Under the pieces are notes generated by a model. The model ran no database searches, was not told the origin of the DNA, and was given only the letters and a program-made list of their open reading frames with translations. From NCBI RefSeq assembly GCF_001544555.2, contig NZ_FCOK02000066.1, positions 1 through 55,652 of the forward strand: a DNA stretch of 55,652 nt, given 5' to 3'. Shown here piece after piece: positions 15,863-23,784 of this stretch; position 1 is the stretch's first letter, and every line of letters begins with the position of its first letter. Position numbers and translations under genes: made by a program. The stretch is from Caballeronia udeis (GTDB lineage: Bacteria > Pseudomonadota > Gammaproteobacteria > Burkholderiales > Burkholderiaceae).

Positions 15863-17212
15863 TTACTGATGCGTATCCATGCCCGATGCGCCGCTTGCCG
15901 GACTCGACGGTATCGGCAGGATCGGTGGCAGGTTCACGGGCGAGTTCAAGTTCAGTATGGGCGGCACAGAAGACGCTGCATTGGATGTGGGCGTTGAAGT
16001 GTCCGGTTGGACCGGCTGCGCGGAGTGTTGCGTCTGTTGCGTCGGCTGTACCGGCTGCATCTGCTGGAAAAACGACGAAGGCCCGGGAGTTTCGTTTTCA
16101 ACGCCGGGTATGGAAGAGGGCATAGAAGACGATGGTATGGACGAAGGCGCCGGCAAGGCCGGTGCCTGGCCGGGCGCTACGGGTCGGACAACCACGTCAC
16201 GCACGCGAACCCGAAAGGGCGGCCGCCACGCAAAGTCGGATTCGACCTCGAGCCATTGCGATTGGGGTTTCTTCAAGCCGATCGCGATACGCGTCAGATT
16301 GGCCACCACCGCGCCTTTGTCGTTGTGCAACGGTTGATCGATGCGAAAGCCCCTGGGTATGGGCGCATCCGATTCGTGGATCACGATCACGGGTCCGCGA
16401 AACAACTCGGCGGCTTTGACAAGACTGCGCTTGAGTTCGAGAAACCCGTCGCGCGATGTATCGCCGCGAGAAAAACGCAGCCATGCGAAACGATCGCGAC
16501 GTTCGTAACGCGCGAAGTCGGGGTTACCCTGCAAGATGACGACGACCGCACGCATGTCCGAACGTCGCGCGGTTTCAACCGCATGTTCCAGCCAGAATGC
16601 ATTGGCCACGGAACGGTCCTCGAATTCTCCGTTACGCCCGCCTGCGCTCAGATAGTGATTGTTCGGCGCGGGCGCGTTCAAGCCAATGAATGCGACGCCG
16701 TCGCTTTGCCACCGGACATTTTCGCGGAACGGCCGAAAGCGCGCGACATCGCTTTCGCGGATCACGTTCATGGGCGTCTGGCCGAGCGAATTCGAGTCGC
16801 CGAAGAACAACTGGCGAATGAAATCCAGCCGCTCGACCGGATCGTAACTGCCCGCCTGCGCGAGACCGCAGGATGCCCAGTCGTTGCCGCCGGGCAGCAG
16901 GACGACCGGTTTGCGGGAGCTATCGAAGATTTGCTGGCGGGCGTCATAGAGCGAATCCCGGCACGGTTCCGTTTCGCCTTTGAGGTCGCCGTCGTAGACG
17001 ATGAACGAAGTGGTCCGTTCTTGTCCGATGGCGCCGAGCAGATGCTGAAGCGCAGTTTCGCCCGCGGGTTTGTCGAGCACATTCGACGCGATTGCGAACG
17101 TGAGCGGCGTAAGTGGAGCGAGCGGTGGTGCCTCAGCTTGCGCGCGCTGCGGCCTTCCGGCCAGCAGGAAGAGGGCGCTTAAGCAACTAACGATGACGCG
17201 AGTGCGCACCAT
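15863..17212 (-). CDS. Exported metallophosphoesterase-like protein
   Basis: A 449-residue product with a Sec-type signal peptide (about 1-26, cleavage after AQA). The body resembles calcineurin-like phosphoesterases: YDGDLKGET near the start, LPGGNDW in the place of the usual GNHD block, and late IVIHESDAP. The canonical first DxH motif is not clear and the second is altered, so catalysis is uncertain. The last ~100 residues are a Pro/Ser/Gln low-complexity tail (PSSIPSSSMPSSIPG, QPVQPTQQTQ). It begins 37 bp after the mutS stop and is probably co-transcribed with mutS. Start at 17212 chosen to put the signal peptide first. Confidence 0.78.
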   Translation of the reverse strand: MVRTRVIVSCLSALFLLAGRPQRAQAEAPPLAPLTPLTFAIASNVLDKPAGETALQHLLGAIGQERTTSFIVYDGDLKGETEPCRDSLYDARQQIFDSSRKPVVLLPGGNDWASCGLAQAGSYDPVERLDFIRQLFFGDSNSLGQTPMNVIRESDVARFRPFRENVRWQSDGVAFIGLNAPAPNNHYLSAGGRNGEFEDRSVANAFWLEHAVETARRSDMRAVVVILQGNPDFARYERRDRFAWLRFSRGDTSRDGFLELKRSLVKAAELFRGPVIVIHESDAPIPRGFRIDQPLHNDKGAVVANLTRIAIGLKKPQSQWLEVESDFAWRPPFRVRVRDVVVRPVAPGQAPALPAPSSIPSSSMPSSIPGVENETPGPSSFFQQMQPVQPTQQTQHSAQPVQPDTSTPTSNAASSVPPILNLNSPVNLPPILPIPSSPASGASGMDTHQ

Positions 17213-17249
17213 GCGTCGCGCGCCCGGGCGGTCGATGGCAAAGTCCGCC

Positions 17250-19967
17250 TTAACGCGACGCATCCGGAGCGTTCGACGCCAGCTCATGAAGCTCGTAGAG
17301 CAGATCGAGCGCGTCGCGTGGGCGCAATTCGTTCGGATCGATTGCGCGCAGCCGGTCAAGCGCGGGATGCGGCTGCGCTTCGACCGGTTCATCGTGGTCG
17401 TAGGCGTCAGCTATCTTAACAACAGGTCCTGCGAACAGATCGAATTGCGGCGATGGCTGGCCGATCGACTGCTGTTCCAGGTGCGCCAGGTGTTTCCTTG
17501 CGGCCTTGATGACAGCCGGTGGCACGCCCGCCAGTTGGGCGACCTGCAATCCGTAGCTCTGGTTCGCCGGACCTTCGCTCACCGCGTGCAGGAACACGAT
17601 GCCGTGGTCATGTTCAACCGCCGACAAATGCACGTTTGCTGCTTGAGCGAACTCGGCAGGCAACTGCGTCAGTTCGAAGTAATGCGTGGCGAACAGCGTG
17701 TGGCAGCCGTTATGCGACAGCAGATGACGTGCGATGGCCCAAGCAAGCGCGAGGCCGTCGAAGGTGGACGTACCGCGGCCGATTTCGTCCATCAGCACAA
17801 GACTCGACGGTGTGGCGTCGTTGAGAATGGCTGCCGCTTCAGTCATCTCGACCATGAAGGTGGAACGGCCGCCGGCGAGATCGTCAGCGGCGCCGATGCG
17901 CGTGAAGATGCGGTCGATGGGCCCAAAGCGCGCACGTTTCGCGGGCACATAGCTGCCTACGTAAGCCAGCAGCGCGATCAATGCGGTCTGTCGCATGAAC
18001 GTCGACTTACCGCCCATGTTCGGTCCTGTGATCAGCAGCAGCTTGCGTTCGGTATTCAGGCAACAATCGTTGGCGATGAACTGCTCGACCTGCGCTTCCA
18101 CTACCGGATGCCGTCCCTGCTCGATGTCGATACCTGCGTCGCCTGCGAACTCGGGTGCGATCCAGTCGAGCGCGAGCGCTCGTTCCGCGAACGCGCCAAG
18201 CAGGTCGAGTTCGGCAAGCGCAGCCGCTACGCGCTGGCAGTCGCCAATGTGGGGCAGCAGCGTTTGCAGCAGGGCGTCGTAGAGCAAACGCTCGCGGGCC
18301 AGCGCCCGGTCCTGCGCAGACAGCGCCTTGTCTTCGAAGGTCTTCAATTCCGGCGTGATGTAACGCTCGGCGTTTTTCAGCGTCTGGCGACGGCGGTAAT
18401 CATCAGGAACCTTGTCCGTCTGACCGCGCGTGACTTCGATATAAAAGCCATGCACCTTGTTGTACTCGACTCGCAGATTCGCGATGCCCGTTCGCGTGCG
18501 CTCACGTGTTTCCAGGTCGATCAGGAACTGGTCGCAGTTCTCCGAGATGTCGCGAAGCTCGTCGAGGTCGGCGTCGTAACCGCGCGCGATTACACCCCCG
18601 TCACGAATCAGCGCCGCGGGTTCGGGCGCGATTGCGCGGGTCAGCAACGCGAGGCATTCAGGCGGCGGCTCGAGCGATACGTCGATACGTTCAAGCGATG
18701 CCGCATTCATCTTTACGGCAGCAAGCCGCTCGCGTAGCTGGGGGAGTGCCGCAAAGGTATCGCGCAGGCTGGAGAGATCGCGTGGCCGGGCCGACAGCAG
18801 CGCAAGCCGCCCCGTAATCCGTTCGATATCCGAAATCTGCCGCAATGCTGCGCGCAAGCCGTCCAGGCTGGCGGTTGCGGGTGCGTCAAGCAATGCGCCG
18901 ATTGCACGCTGCCGGCTTTGCGCGATGATGAACTCCCGTGGCGGATGATGCAGCCAGTGCCGCAGCAGACGGCTGCCCATGGTCGTGCAGCATGTGTCCA
19001 GCAGCGAACATAAGGTGGGGGATTCTGTGCCGCGCAAGGTCTCGGTCAGTTCGAGATTGCGCCGCGTGGCCGGGTCGAGGCCGATGTACTCCGATTCGTA
19101 TTCCACCTTCAGGCTGCGCACGTGCCGCAGTTGCTGGCCCTGGGTGGAAGCTGCGTACAGCAGCAGCGCGCCTGCGGCGCCGCACGCGCAGGTCAGCGAG
19201 TGCGCACCGAAGCCGTCGAGGCTGGCGACATCGAGTTGCTCGCGCAGACGTTGCATGCCGGAGTCGATATCGAAATGCCACGCGGGCGCCCGTGTTGTCG
19301 CCCCTACGTTCGGCACTTCGAACGGCGTGTTGGTCGTGGAAAATGAGTCCGCGATCAGCGTTTCAGCCGGGCGAATGCGCTCGAGCGCCGCGCTCAATTG
19401 ATCAGGCGCAACCTCGGCGAGGCGCAATGCGCCGCTCGCCAGGTTCAGCCACGCCAGGCCGACGCTCGTGACCACACCGCGGCGGTTATGCGCCGGGCAG
19501 AGAGCGAGCAGGAAGACGTCGTTTTTGTCCGAGAGGAGCGCTGCATCGGTCAGCGTACCGGGCGTGACCACACGCACAACCTTGCGCTCGACCGGTCCCT
19601 TCGATGTAGCCGGGTCGCCGATCTGCTCGCAAATAGCGACGGATTCCCCGAGTTTCACGAGCTTCGCCAGATATTGCTCGCACGAATGATGCGGGATGCC
19701 GGCCATCTTGATCGGGTTGCCGCCCGACGCCCCGCGTTGCGTGAGCGTCAGGTCGAGGAGGCGCGAAGCTTTGACGGCGTCGTCGAAGAATAGCTCGTAG
19801 AAGTCGCCCATCCGGTAAAACACGAGTGTGCCGGGGTGCTCCCCCTTGATGCGCAGGTACTGCTGCATCATGGGCGTGTGATGCGACAGATCGACGGCGC
19901 CGCCGGGTTCCTGCGCGGCATTGGCCGGGTCTTGGGCGGTAGACGAAACAGAGATATGCGTACCCAT
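17250..19967 (-). CDS. mutS: DNA mismatch repair protein MutS
   Basis: MutS recognises base mismatches and small loops and recruits MutL. The 905-residue product has the mismatch-recognition motif GDFYELF (Phe56, Glu58) in domain I, connector and lever domains, and the ABC-type ATPase domain with Walker A GPNMGGKSTFMRQ (around 645-660), Walker B LVLMDEIGRGTSTFDG and the HYFELTQLP block. Start MGTHISVSST at 19967 was chosen over an upstream codon because it lies ~30 residues before the conserved HTPMMQQYLRIK. The upstream side is the accessory insertion described under findings. Confidence 0.98.
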   Translation of the reverse strand: MGTHISVSSTAQDPANAAQEPGGAVDLSHHTPMMQQYLRIKGEHPGTLVFYRMGDFYELFFDDAVKASRLLDLTLTQRGASGGNPIKMAGIPHHSCEQYLAKLVKLGESVAICEQIGDPATSKGPVERKVVRVVTPGTLTDAALLSDKNDVFLLALCPAHNRRGVVTSVGLAWLNLASGALRLAEVAPDQLSAALERIRPAETLIADSFSTTNTPFEVPNVGATTRAPAWHFDIDSGMQRLREQLDVASLDGFGAHSLTCACGAAGALLLYAASTQGQQLRHVRSLKVEYESEYIGLDPATRRNLELTETLRGTESPTLCSLLDTCCTTMGSRLLRHWLHHPPREFIIAQSRQRAIGALLDAPATASLDGLRAALRQISDIERITGRLALLSARPRDLSSLRDTFAALPQLRERLAAVKMNAASLERIDVSLEPPPECLALLTRAIAPEPAALIRDGGVIARGYDADLDELRDISENCDQFLIDLETRERTRTGIANLRVEYNKVHGFYIEVTRGQTDKVPDDYRRRQTLKNAERYITPELKTFEDKALSAQDRALARERLLYDALLQTLLPHIGDCQRVAAALAELDLLGAFAERALALDWIAPEFAGDAGIDIEQGRHPVVEAQVEQFIANDCCLNTERKLLLITGPNMGGKSTFMRQTALIALLAYVGSYVPAKRARFGPIDRIFTRIGAADDLAGGRSTFMVEMTEAAAILNDATPSSLVLMDEIGRGTSTFDGLALAWAIARHLLSHNGCHTLFATHYFELTQLPAEFAQAANVHLSAVEHDHGIVFLHAVSEGPANQSYGLQVAQLAGVPPAVIKAARKHLAHLEQQSIGQPSPQFDLFAGPVVKIADAYDHDEPVEAQPHPALDRLRAIDPNELRPRDALDLLYELHELASNAPDASR

Positions 19968-20274
19968 CTTGAGTGCGTGAATTGGCGAAAGTCCTAAGGG
20001 CACGAGTGTACCGCGTCGGCTGGTCAGGGGAATATCGGCCGAATGGCTAACGCGGCATGGAATGGTATTTCCTGGAACGCGGCCAATACGGTTACGCACG
20101 ACAAAATGGCGCCTGAATCAAGCAAAAGCGCCGGACATGCCGGTGGTTTTACACCTTCGCGAATTTCAAGCAAGATCAATCAGGAACGTCCCGCCCGGAA
20201 TCAGACTGGCAGGGCGGGTTCCGCAACGGTGCCGAGCGCCGAGGATCGCTGAAAGGGTGGCTCCACGCCAAGGG
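19968..20274. other. mutS upstream region with a diverged repeat copy (copy A)
   Basis: This stretch holds a degenerate copy (about 20009-20240) of the segment at about 21599-21816. Both share TACCGCGT..GGCT, ATGGC-AACGCGG, a GCCGG..ATGCCGG terminator-like hairpin and a DUF883 gene tail. From 20160-20238 against 21738-21816 I count 56 identical bases of 79 without gaps. The mutS promoter should lie here too, but no clear -35/-10 pair stands out. Confidence 0.7.
20180..20240 (-). pseudogene. Degenerate 3' end of a DUF883 gene
   Basis: Read in the frame corresponding to the intact DUF883 gene, this encodes ALGTVAEPALPV-stop-FRAGRS-stop, against TLGAVAGLALLVGFLAGRS-stop in the intact gene. The terminal codons and stop are kept, but an in-frame TGA replaces a Gly codon and the upstream part of the gene is absent. 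It is therefore a relic. Confidence 0.7.
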
Positions 20275-20657
20275 TCAGATTACTCTCTGTACGATTGCTT
20301 CGGCGCCAGCCGTCGCGGCTGTTGCCAGCGCGAGGCTTACTTCGGAATGAATCAGGTAGTCGGCTTTCACGCGGGCATCGATTAGTAGGCGAAGCTTTTT
20401 ACTGAGCGCCTGGGAGACAAAGTAATTGTCATTTTGTTTGCTGCATGCCGGATTTGCCAACTGAGAGATCAACTGCTGATGACGCCCCGCGCGGTTCCCA
20501 CCGATCCTGGCGCGGAGAGTGCATTGTGAAACGTATTGGCAGCATGAAATGCACCGTAGTACGCGCGACTGCACACCGCGCGATACTGCGGTTCGTCTAA
20601 GGCGCGCTTCAGCAACTCTGCAGCGCACTCGACCAGCTCTCGGGGCGTAGAACTCAC
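20275..20657 (-). pseudogene. HEPN-domain protein, frameshifted
   Basis: The first 62 residues (from ATG 20657) end prematurely at TGA 20469, but the other frame continues the same domain to 20275. A one-base loss in the CCCC run at 20485-20488 (GGGG on the coding strand) explains it; restoring one G gives a 127-residue protein. The HEPN hallmark is present: SRAYYGAFHAAN, an R-X6-H motif, and the later helices LISQLANP and VKADYLIHSEVSLALA match small HEPN proteins, which act as RNases or as partners of nucleotidyltransferases. Its start overlaps the stop of the upstream gene by 4 bases (ATGA), so it is the second gene of a two-gene operon. A sequencing error is possible. Confidence 0.72.
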
Positions 20658-21418
20658 GATGCCACCGCCTCAAAGACGACGTCGAACGCAACGTTCTTGC
20701 TGATGCCCGCTTTATCTTCAGCTCTCGCTAATTCCACGTTCATGTCGAACGCTTTTTCGGCTCCCACGGGTACCGCGAGAGAGTAAGTGACGCCGCTAAA
20801 AAAGTCGTCCGCCGACGTTACGAGCACCGATCCGTTCGGGCGGATCTGATGGCGCCGGAGAACCACACCGGCCACGTCGAGCTGCCGCCCAATCTGTTGA
20901 TCCGAAATTCCGGCGTGACGAAGAATGGCGTTCGCCTTCGTGACTTCATGGACTTGATTCTCGTCCCATTTGATGCGCATTTCTCTAGCCCTCTCGATGA
21001 ACGAAGCTGCTTGCTCAATCGCGCCGGCTTTGTAGCCGTCCTCGAGCAACAGCGTGAAGTAACCTGTTTCAGGATGTCCTGTCGCCGCGTACAGGCTTTG
21101 AGCGGCAGAAAACAGCCCTAGGTTCAGGCGGTTTATCATCCAGTTTTCGCGGTTCGAACCGGAGTTTCCCAGTCGAATGCTGTTCGCAAAAGCGGTTTCA
21201 GTTCCCGTGACGTCTCCAGCGAGACCTTTCCATGCGCCGACTGCTTCCCAGGCAGCGCACGCGTCTACCTTCATCAGCGAATCAATCTCGTTGATCTCCC
21301 GCCATTCACGTACGGGAGCGGTCAATTGCGAAGAGTTGAAGTAGTGTGAAGTGCTTGTCTGGAGAGCGTTGATTCGGTCAAGAATTTGCGCTGTCTTTAG
21401 TTGAGCTATCGCTTTCAT
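20654..21418 (-). CDS. Unrecognised 254-residue protein, partner of the HEPN protein
   Basis: I do not recognise the family. The sequence is soluble, with no signal or membrane segment. Residues about 55-165 look like helical repeats of the TPR/SEL type (ACAAWEAVGAWKGLAGD, INRLNLGLFSAAQSLYAATG, AIEQAASFIERAREM); the C-terminal third (about 185-254) looks more like alternating strands (GVVLRRHQIRPNGSVLV, VTYSLAVPV, FDVVFEAVAS). It is coupled to the downstream HEPN gene by an ATGA overlap. Base composition is visibly less G+C-rich than mutS on one side and lplT on the other. A regulator, antitoxin or effector partner are all possible; nothing in the sequence decides between them. Confidence 0.7.
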   Translation of the reverse strand: MKAIAQLKTAQILDRINALQTSTSHYFNSSQLTAPVREWREINEIDSLMKVDACAAWEAVGAWKGLAGDVTGTETAFANSIRLGNSGSNRENWMINRLNLGLFSAAQSLYAATGHPETGYFTLLLEDGYKAGAIEQAASFIERAREMRIKWDENQVHEVTKANAILRHAGISDQQIGRQLDVAGVVLRRHQIRPNGSVLVTSADDFFSGVTYSLAVPVGAEKAFDMNVELARAEDKAGISKNVAFDVVFEAVAS

Positions 21419-21757
21419 TAGTCCTACTGTGCTGACGTAAGGAGCGTACGCTTGTTAAGGATTCTTCGCCTGTGAAACCTGGAGGGGAGAAGAAATAAAT
21501 TTTTTATGAAACATGCAGGTTGTTGTTGACAGCTTCGGCGCGTTGAAAGCGTTGCAGATGTGTGGTCGTTGCAGCGCCGAAGTGCCAAGACATCAGCCTA
21601 CCGCGTGGGCTAAACGAGGGAACCCTGACCGGATGGCCAACGCGGGACCGGGCGCAATTCTCGCTACGCGTGCGGACGGTATGAAACGCGTCTCCAAAAG
21701 CAAAAACGCCGGCAATGCCGGCGTTTTTGCTTTACCTCGAATCCAACACAAGACCGA
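21419..21757. other. Intergenic region with repeat copy B
   Basis: Holds an A+T-rich stretch (21480-21515) likely to include the promoter of the leftward two-gene operon, a spaced 9-bp inverted repeat (CTTCGGCGC 21533-21541 and GCGCCGAAG 21574-21582), and copy B of the junction repeat (from about 21599), which includes the DUF883 terminator. Confidence 0.6.
21697..21733. terminator. Terminator of the DUF883 gene
   Basis: AAAGCAAAAACGCCGG and CCGGCGTTTTTGCTTT form a perfect stem of at least 16 bp around CAATG. It is immediately downstream of the leftward DUF883 gene. A mutated version of the same hairpin exists at about 20120-20150. Confidence 0.92.
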
Positions 21758-22126
21758 TCAGGATCGTCCCGCCAGAAACCCGACCAGCAGCGCAAGTCCT
21801 GCGACAGCGCCAAGCGTATGCCACGGCTTGTCGTGCACGAATTCATCGGCATAACCGGCGGCGTCGTTCAGCCGTCCGGCAATGGCCGAAGACGAACCAT
21901 CGAACTGGGCACGTGCCGTTTTCAGCTTGGCTTGCAAGTCTTTGCGCAGCTTGTCCACGTCGATGTCTTTCGCATCGCGGATTGAACTGTCGAGGTCGTC
22001 GAGCAGGCCGCGCAACTGCACGCTGGCGGTATCGACCGCGTCGCTTGCACCCTGAACCGCGCGATGACCCACCTTGGCCGCGCCATTGATGTTGCTATCC
22101 AGTGTGGAACGTGTGAATAGACCCAT
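21758..22126 (-). CDS. DUF883 / ElaB-YqjD family membrane-anchored protein
   Basis: A 122-residue protein with a long amphipathic helical region (about 20-95, with LRKDLQAKLKTARAQFD) and a single C-terminal hydrophobic anchor after the family motif VHDKPWHTLGAVAGLALLVGFLAGRS-like end (about 98-122). E. coli YqjD and ElaB are stationary-phase inner-membrane proteins that bind ribosomes; the same role is an inference here. The start at 22126 has an AGGAG site 6-7 bases upstream. Its 3' end is duplicated near mutS. Confidence 0.88.
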   Translation of the reverse strand: MGLFTRSTLDSNINGAAKVGHRAVQGASDAVDTASVQLRGLLDDLDSSIRDAKDIDVDKLRKDLQAKLKTARAQFDGSSSAIAGRLNDAAGYADEFVHDKPWHTLGAVAGLALLVGFLAGRS

Positions 22127-22244
22127 TTGCAGCTCCTTTGACGTTTCGTTTGTTTATTTCAACCCACGCACTCAGCGAAGCGCGTGACTTCTTGCCGGCC
22201 GAGCAAAACATGCAGCAGATTTCGTTCCCGCACTCTGATCCTCG

Positions 22245-23543
22245 TCACTCTTGAACCAGCGCGCCCAAATCCACCGTCCGCTCATTGCGTGCATGGCGCC
22301 GCATCGCAAGCCACATCATCAGGCAGATAAACACGCCGAACACCACGATAATCCACTCCACCGGAAGGTTGGTCGTCAGCAAGAGCGCGTACGCGCCGAG
22401 CATCGACAAAACGGCGAGGTTCTGGTTGAAATTCTGAACCGCGATGGAAGCCCCGGCGGACAGCAGGGTCGCACCACGATGCTGCAAGATGGCGTTCATC
22501 GGCACGATGAAAAAGCCCGACAGCGTACCCAGCAAAATCATCAGCGGATATGCGCCCAGGATATAAAGCGGTGCGAACAGCGGGCCGATCTGCACGCCGG
22601 AACCTGCCGGAAACAGGTCCTTGTTATAGAACGCCATGCTGACAGCCACTGCACCTGTCACTAAACCGATCGGCAGGACCTTGAGCGAACTGCGCAACGG
22701 TACCCACGTGGCGGCGGCACTCGCGCCGATTGCAATACCGAGTCCCGTCACGCCCTGCAAAACCGCTGCCTTCGACAACGACAAGCCCAGGTTCGCCGCT
22801 GCCCATTTGAGCACCAACAGTTGCAACGTGACCGCCGCGCCCCACAGCAAGGTCGTGACCCACAATGCGATCTGCGCCAGCTTGTCGCCCCATAACACCC
22901 TGAATGCATGGGTGAAATCGCCGACGAGTTTCGACGGCTCCTTCAGCCGGTTAGGGTATCGCGCACCGGTATCGGGAATGCCGATATTGATTAGCGCAGC
23001 CGCGGCATAAACGACCATGACGGCGAACATGGCGGCGTCGGCTGCCGAGCGGATCAGCACGAGATGCGCGCCGCTCACAAAGTGCTCAACGTATTGGCTG
23101 ACCAGCGCACCACCGATCACCGTGCCGAGAATCGTCGATCCGACTGTCGCCGATTCCAGCCATGCATTGGCCGGTATGAGCTTGTCGGGCGGCAGGAGCT
23201 CGGTGAGGATGCCGTATTTCGCCGGGGAATAGGCCGCGGCCCCGAGGCCGACCACGCCGTACGCGATCATGGGGTGCACGCCGAGGATCATCAGCGCGCA
23301 ACCCCCTGCTTTCAGCGCGTTGGAGACGAACATGACATGGCGTTTCTGGATGGAATCAGCGAACGCCCCCACGAACGGCGCGAGCAGCACGTACGAGACC
23401 GTGAAGAAAATCTGCAACAGCGGCGTGACCCACGACGCGGAATGCATCACTGACAACATCGCTATGGCGGCGATCAGCAGCGCGTTGTCGGCGAGCGACG
23501 AAACGAACTGCGCGGCAATGATCGTATAGAAGCCTTTTTTCAT
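22245..23543 (-). CDS. lplT: Lysophospholipid transporter LplT (major facilitator superfamily)
   Basis: LplT flips lysophospholipids across the inner membrane for re-acylation. The 432-residue product has about 12 hydrophobic segments and the LplT landmarks KKGFYTIIAAQFVSSLADNA at the N-terminus, PFVGAFADSIQKRHVMF (MFS loop 2-3) and AAYSPAKYGILTELLPP. Start at 23543 (MKKGFYTI) was chosen over an upstream codon because the first transmembrane helix follows at once. No acyltransferase (aas) gene or domain is attached here, unlike enterobacterial fusions. Confidence 0.92.
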   Translation of the reverse strand: MKKGFYTIIAAQFVSSLADNALLIAAIAMLSVMHSASWVTPLLQIFFTVSYVLLAPFVGAFADSIQKRHVMFVSNALKAGGCALMILGVHPMIAYGVVGLGAAAYSPAKYGILTELLPPDKLIPANAWLESATVGSTILGTVIGGALVSQYVEHFVSGAHLVLIRSAADAAMFAVMVVYAAAALINIGIPDTGARYPNRLKEPSKLVGDFTHAFRVLWGDKLAQIALWVTTLLWGAAVTLQLLVLKWAAANLGLSLSKAAVLQGVTGLGIAIGASAAATWVPLRSSLKVLPIGLVTGAVAVSMAFYNKDLFPAGSGVQIGPLFAPLYILGAYPLMILLGTLSGFFIVPMNAILQHRGATLLSAGASIAVQNFNQNLAVLSMLGAYALLLTTNLPVEWIIVVFGVFICLMMWLAMRRHARNERTVDLGALVQE

Positions 23544-23753
23544 TAGACAGGGAGCAACGGCGGCAGAAAGGGTGTGGGATGCCGCGGACGGCGAGCAGGA
23601 CACTTTAGCGGAGCCGGCGGCTGCGCGCAGAATTGCGCGGGCGAATGTTAGCCTTTCGGACGGTCGCAGAGCGTTCCGGGACGCGTCCCAAGGCGGCGTG
23701 GAGCCGCCGCGACCGTGCGTACGGAGTTCGGCGCGGTGGCCGCGCGCAAATAA

Positions 23754-23777
23754 AAAAGGCGGCCGCAGCCGCCTTTT
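23754..23777 (-). terminator. Terminator downstream of suhB
   Basis: AAAAGGCGGC (23754-23763) and GCCGCCTTTT (23768-23777) form a perfect 10-bp stem with a CGCA loop, a few bases after the suhB stop on the minus strand, ending in an A-run that reads as U-run for the leftward transcript. Confidence 0.88.
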
Positions 23778-23784
23778 CCGAGCG

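Noticed and set aside
17070..18737. Long open frame antisense to mutS (555 codons)
   Set aside because: Overlaps conserved MutS ATPase coding sequence; no signal, domain or ribosome site.
20469..20500. Programmed -1 frameshift in the HEPN gene
   Set aside because: The G4 run is not a standard X-XXY-YYZ slippery heptamer, and no downstream stimulatory stem is evident; a mutation or sequencing error is simpler.
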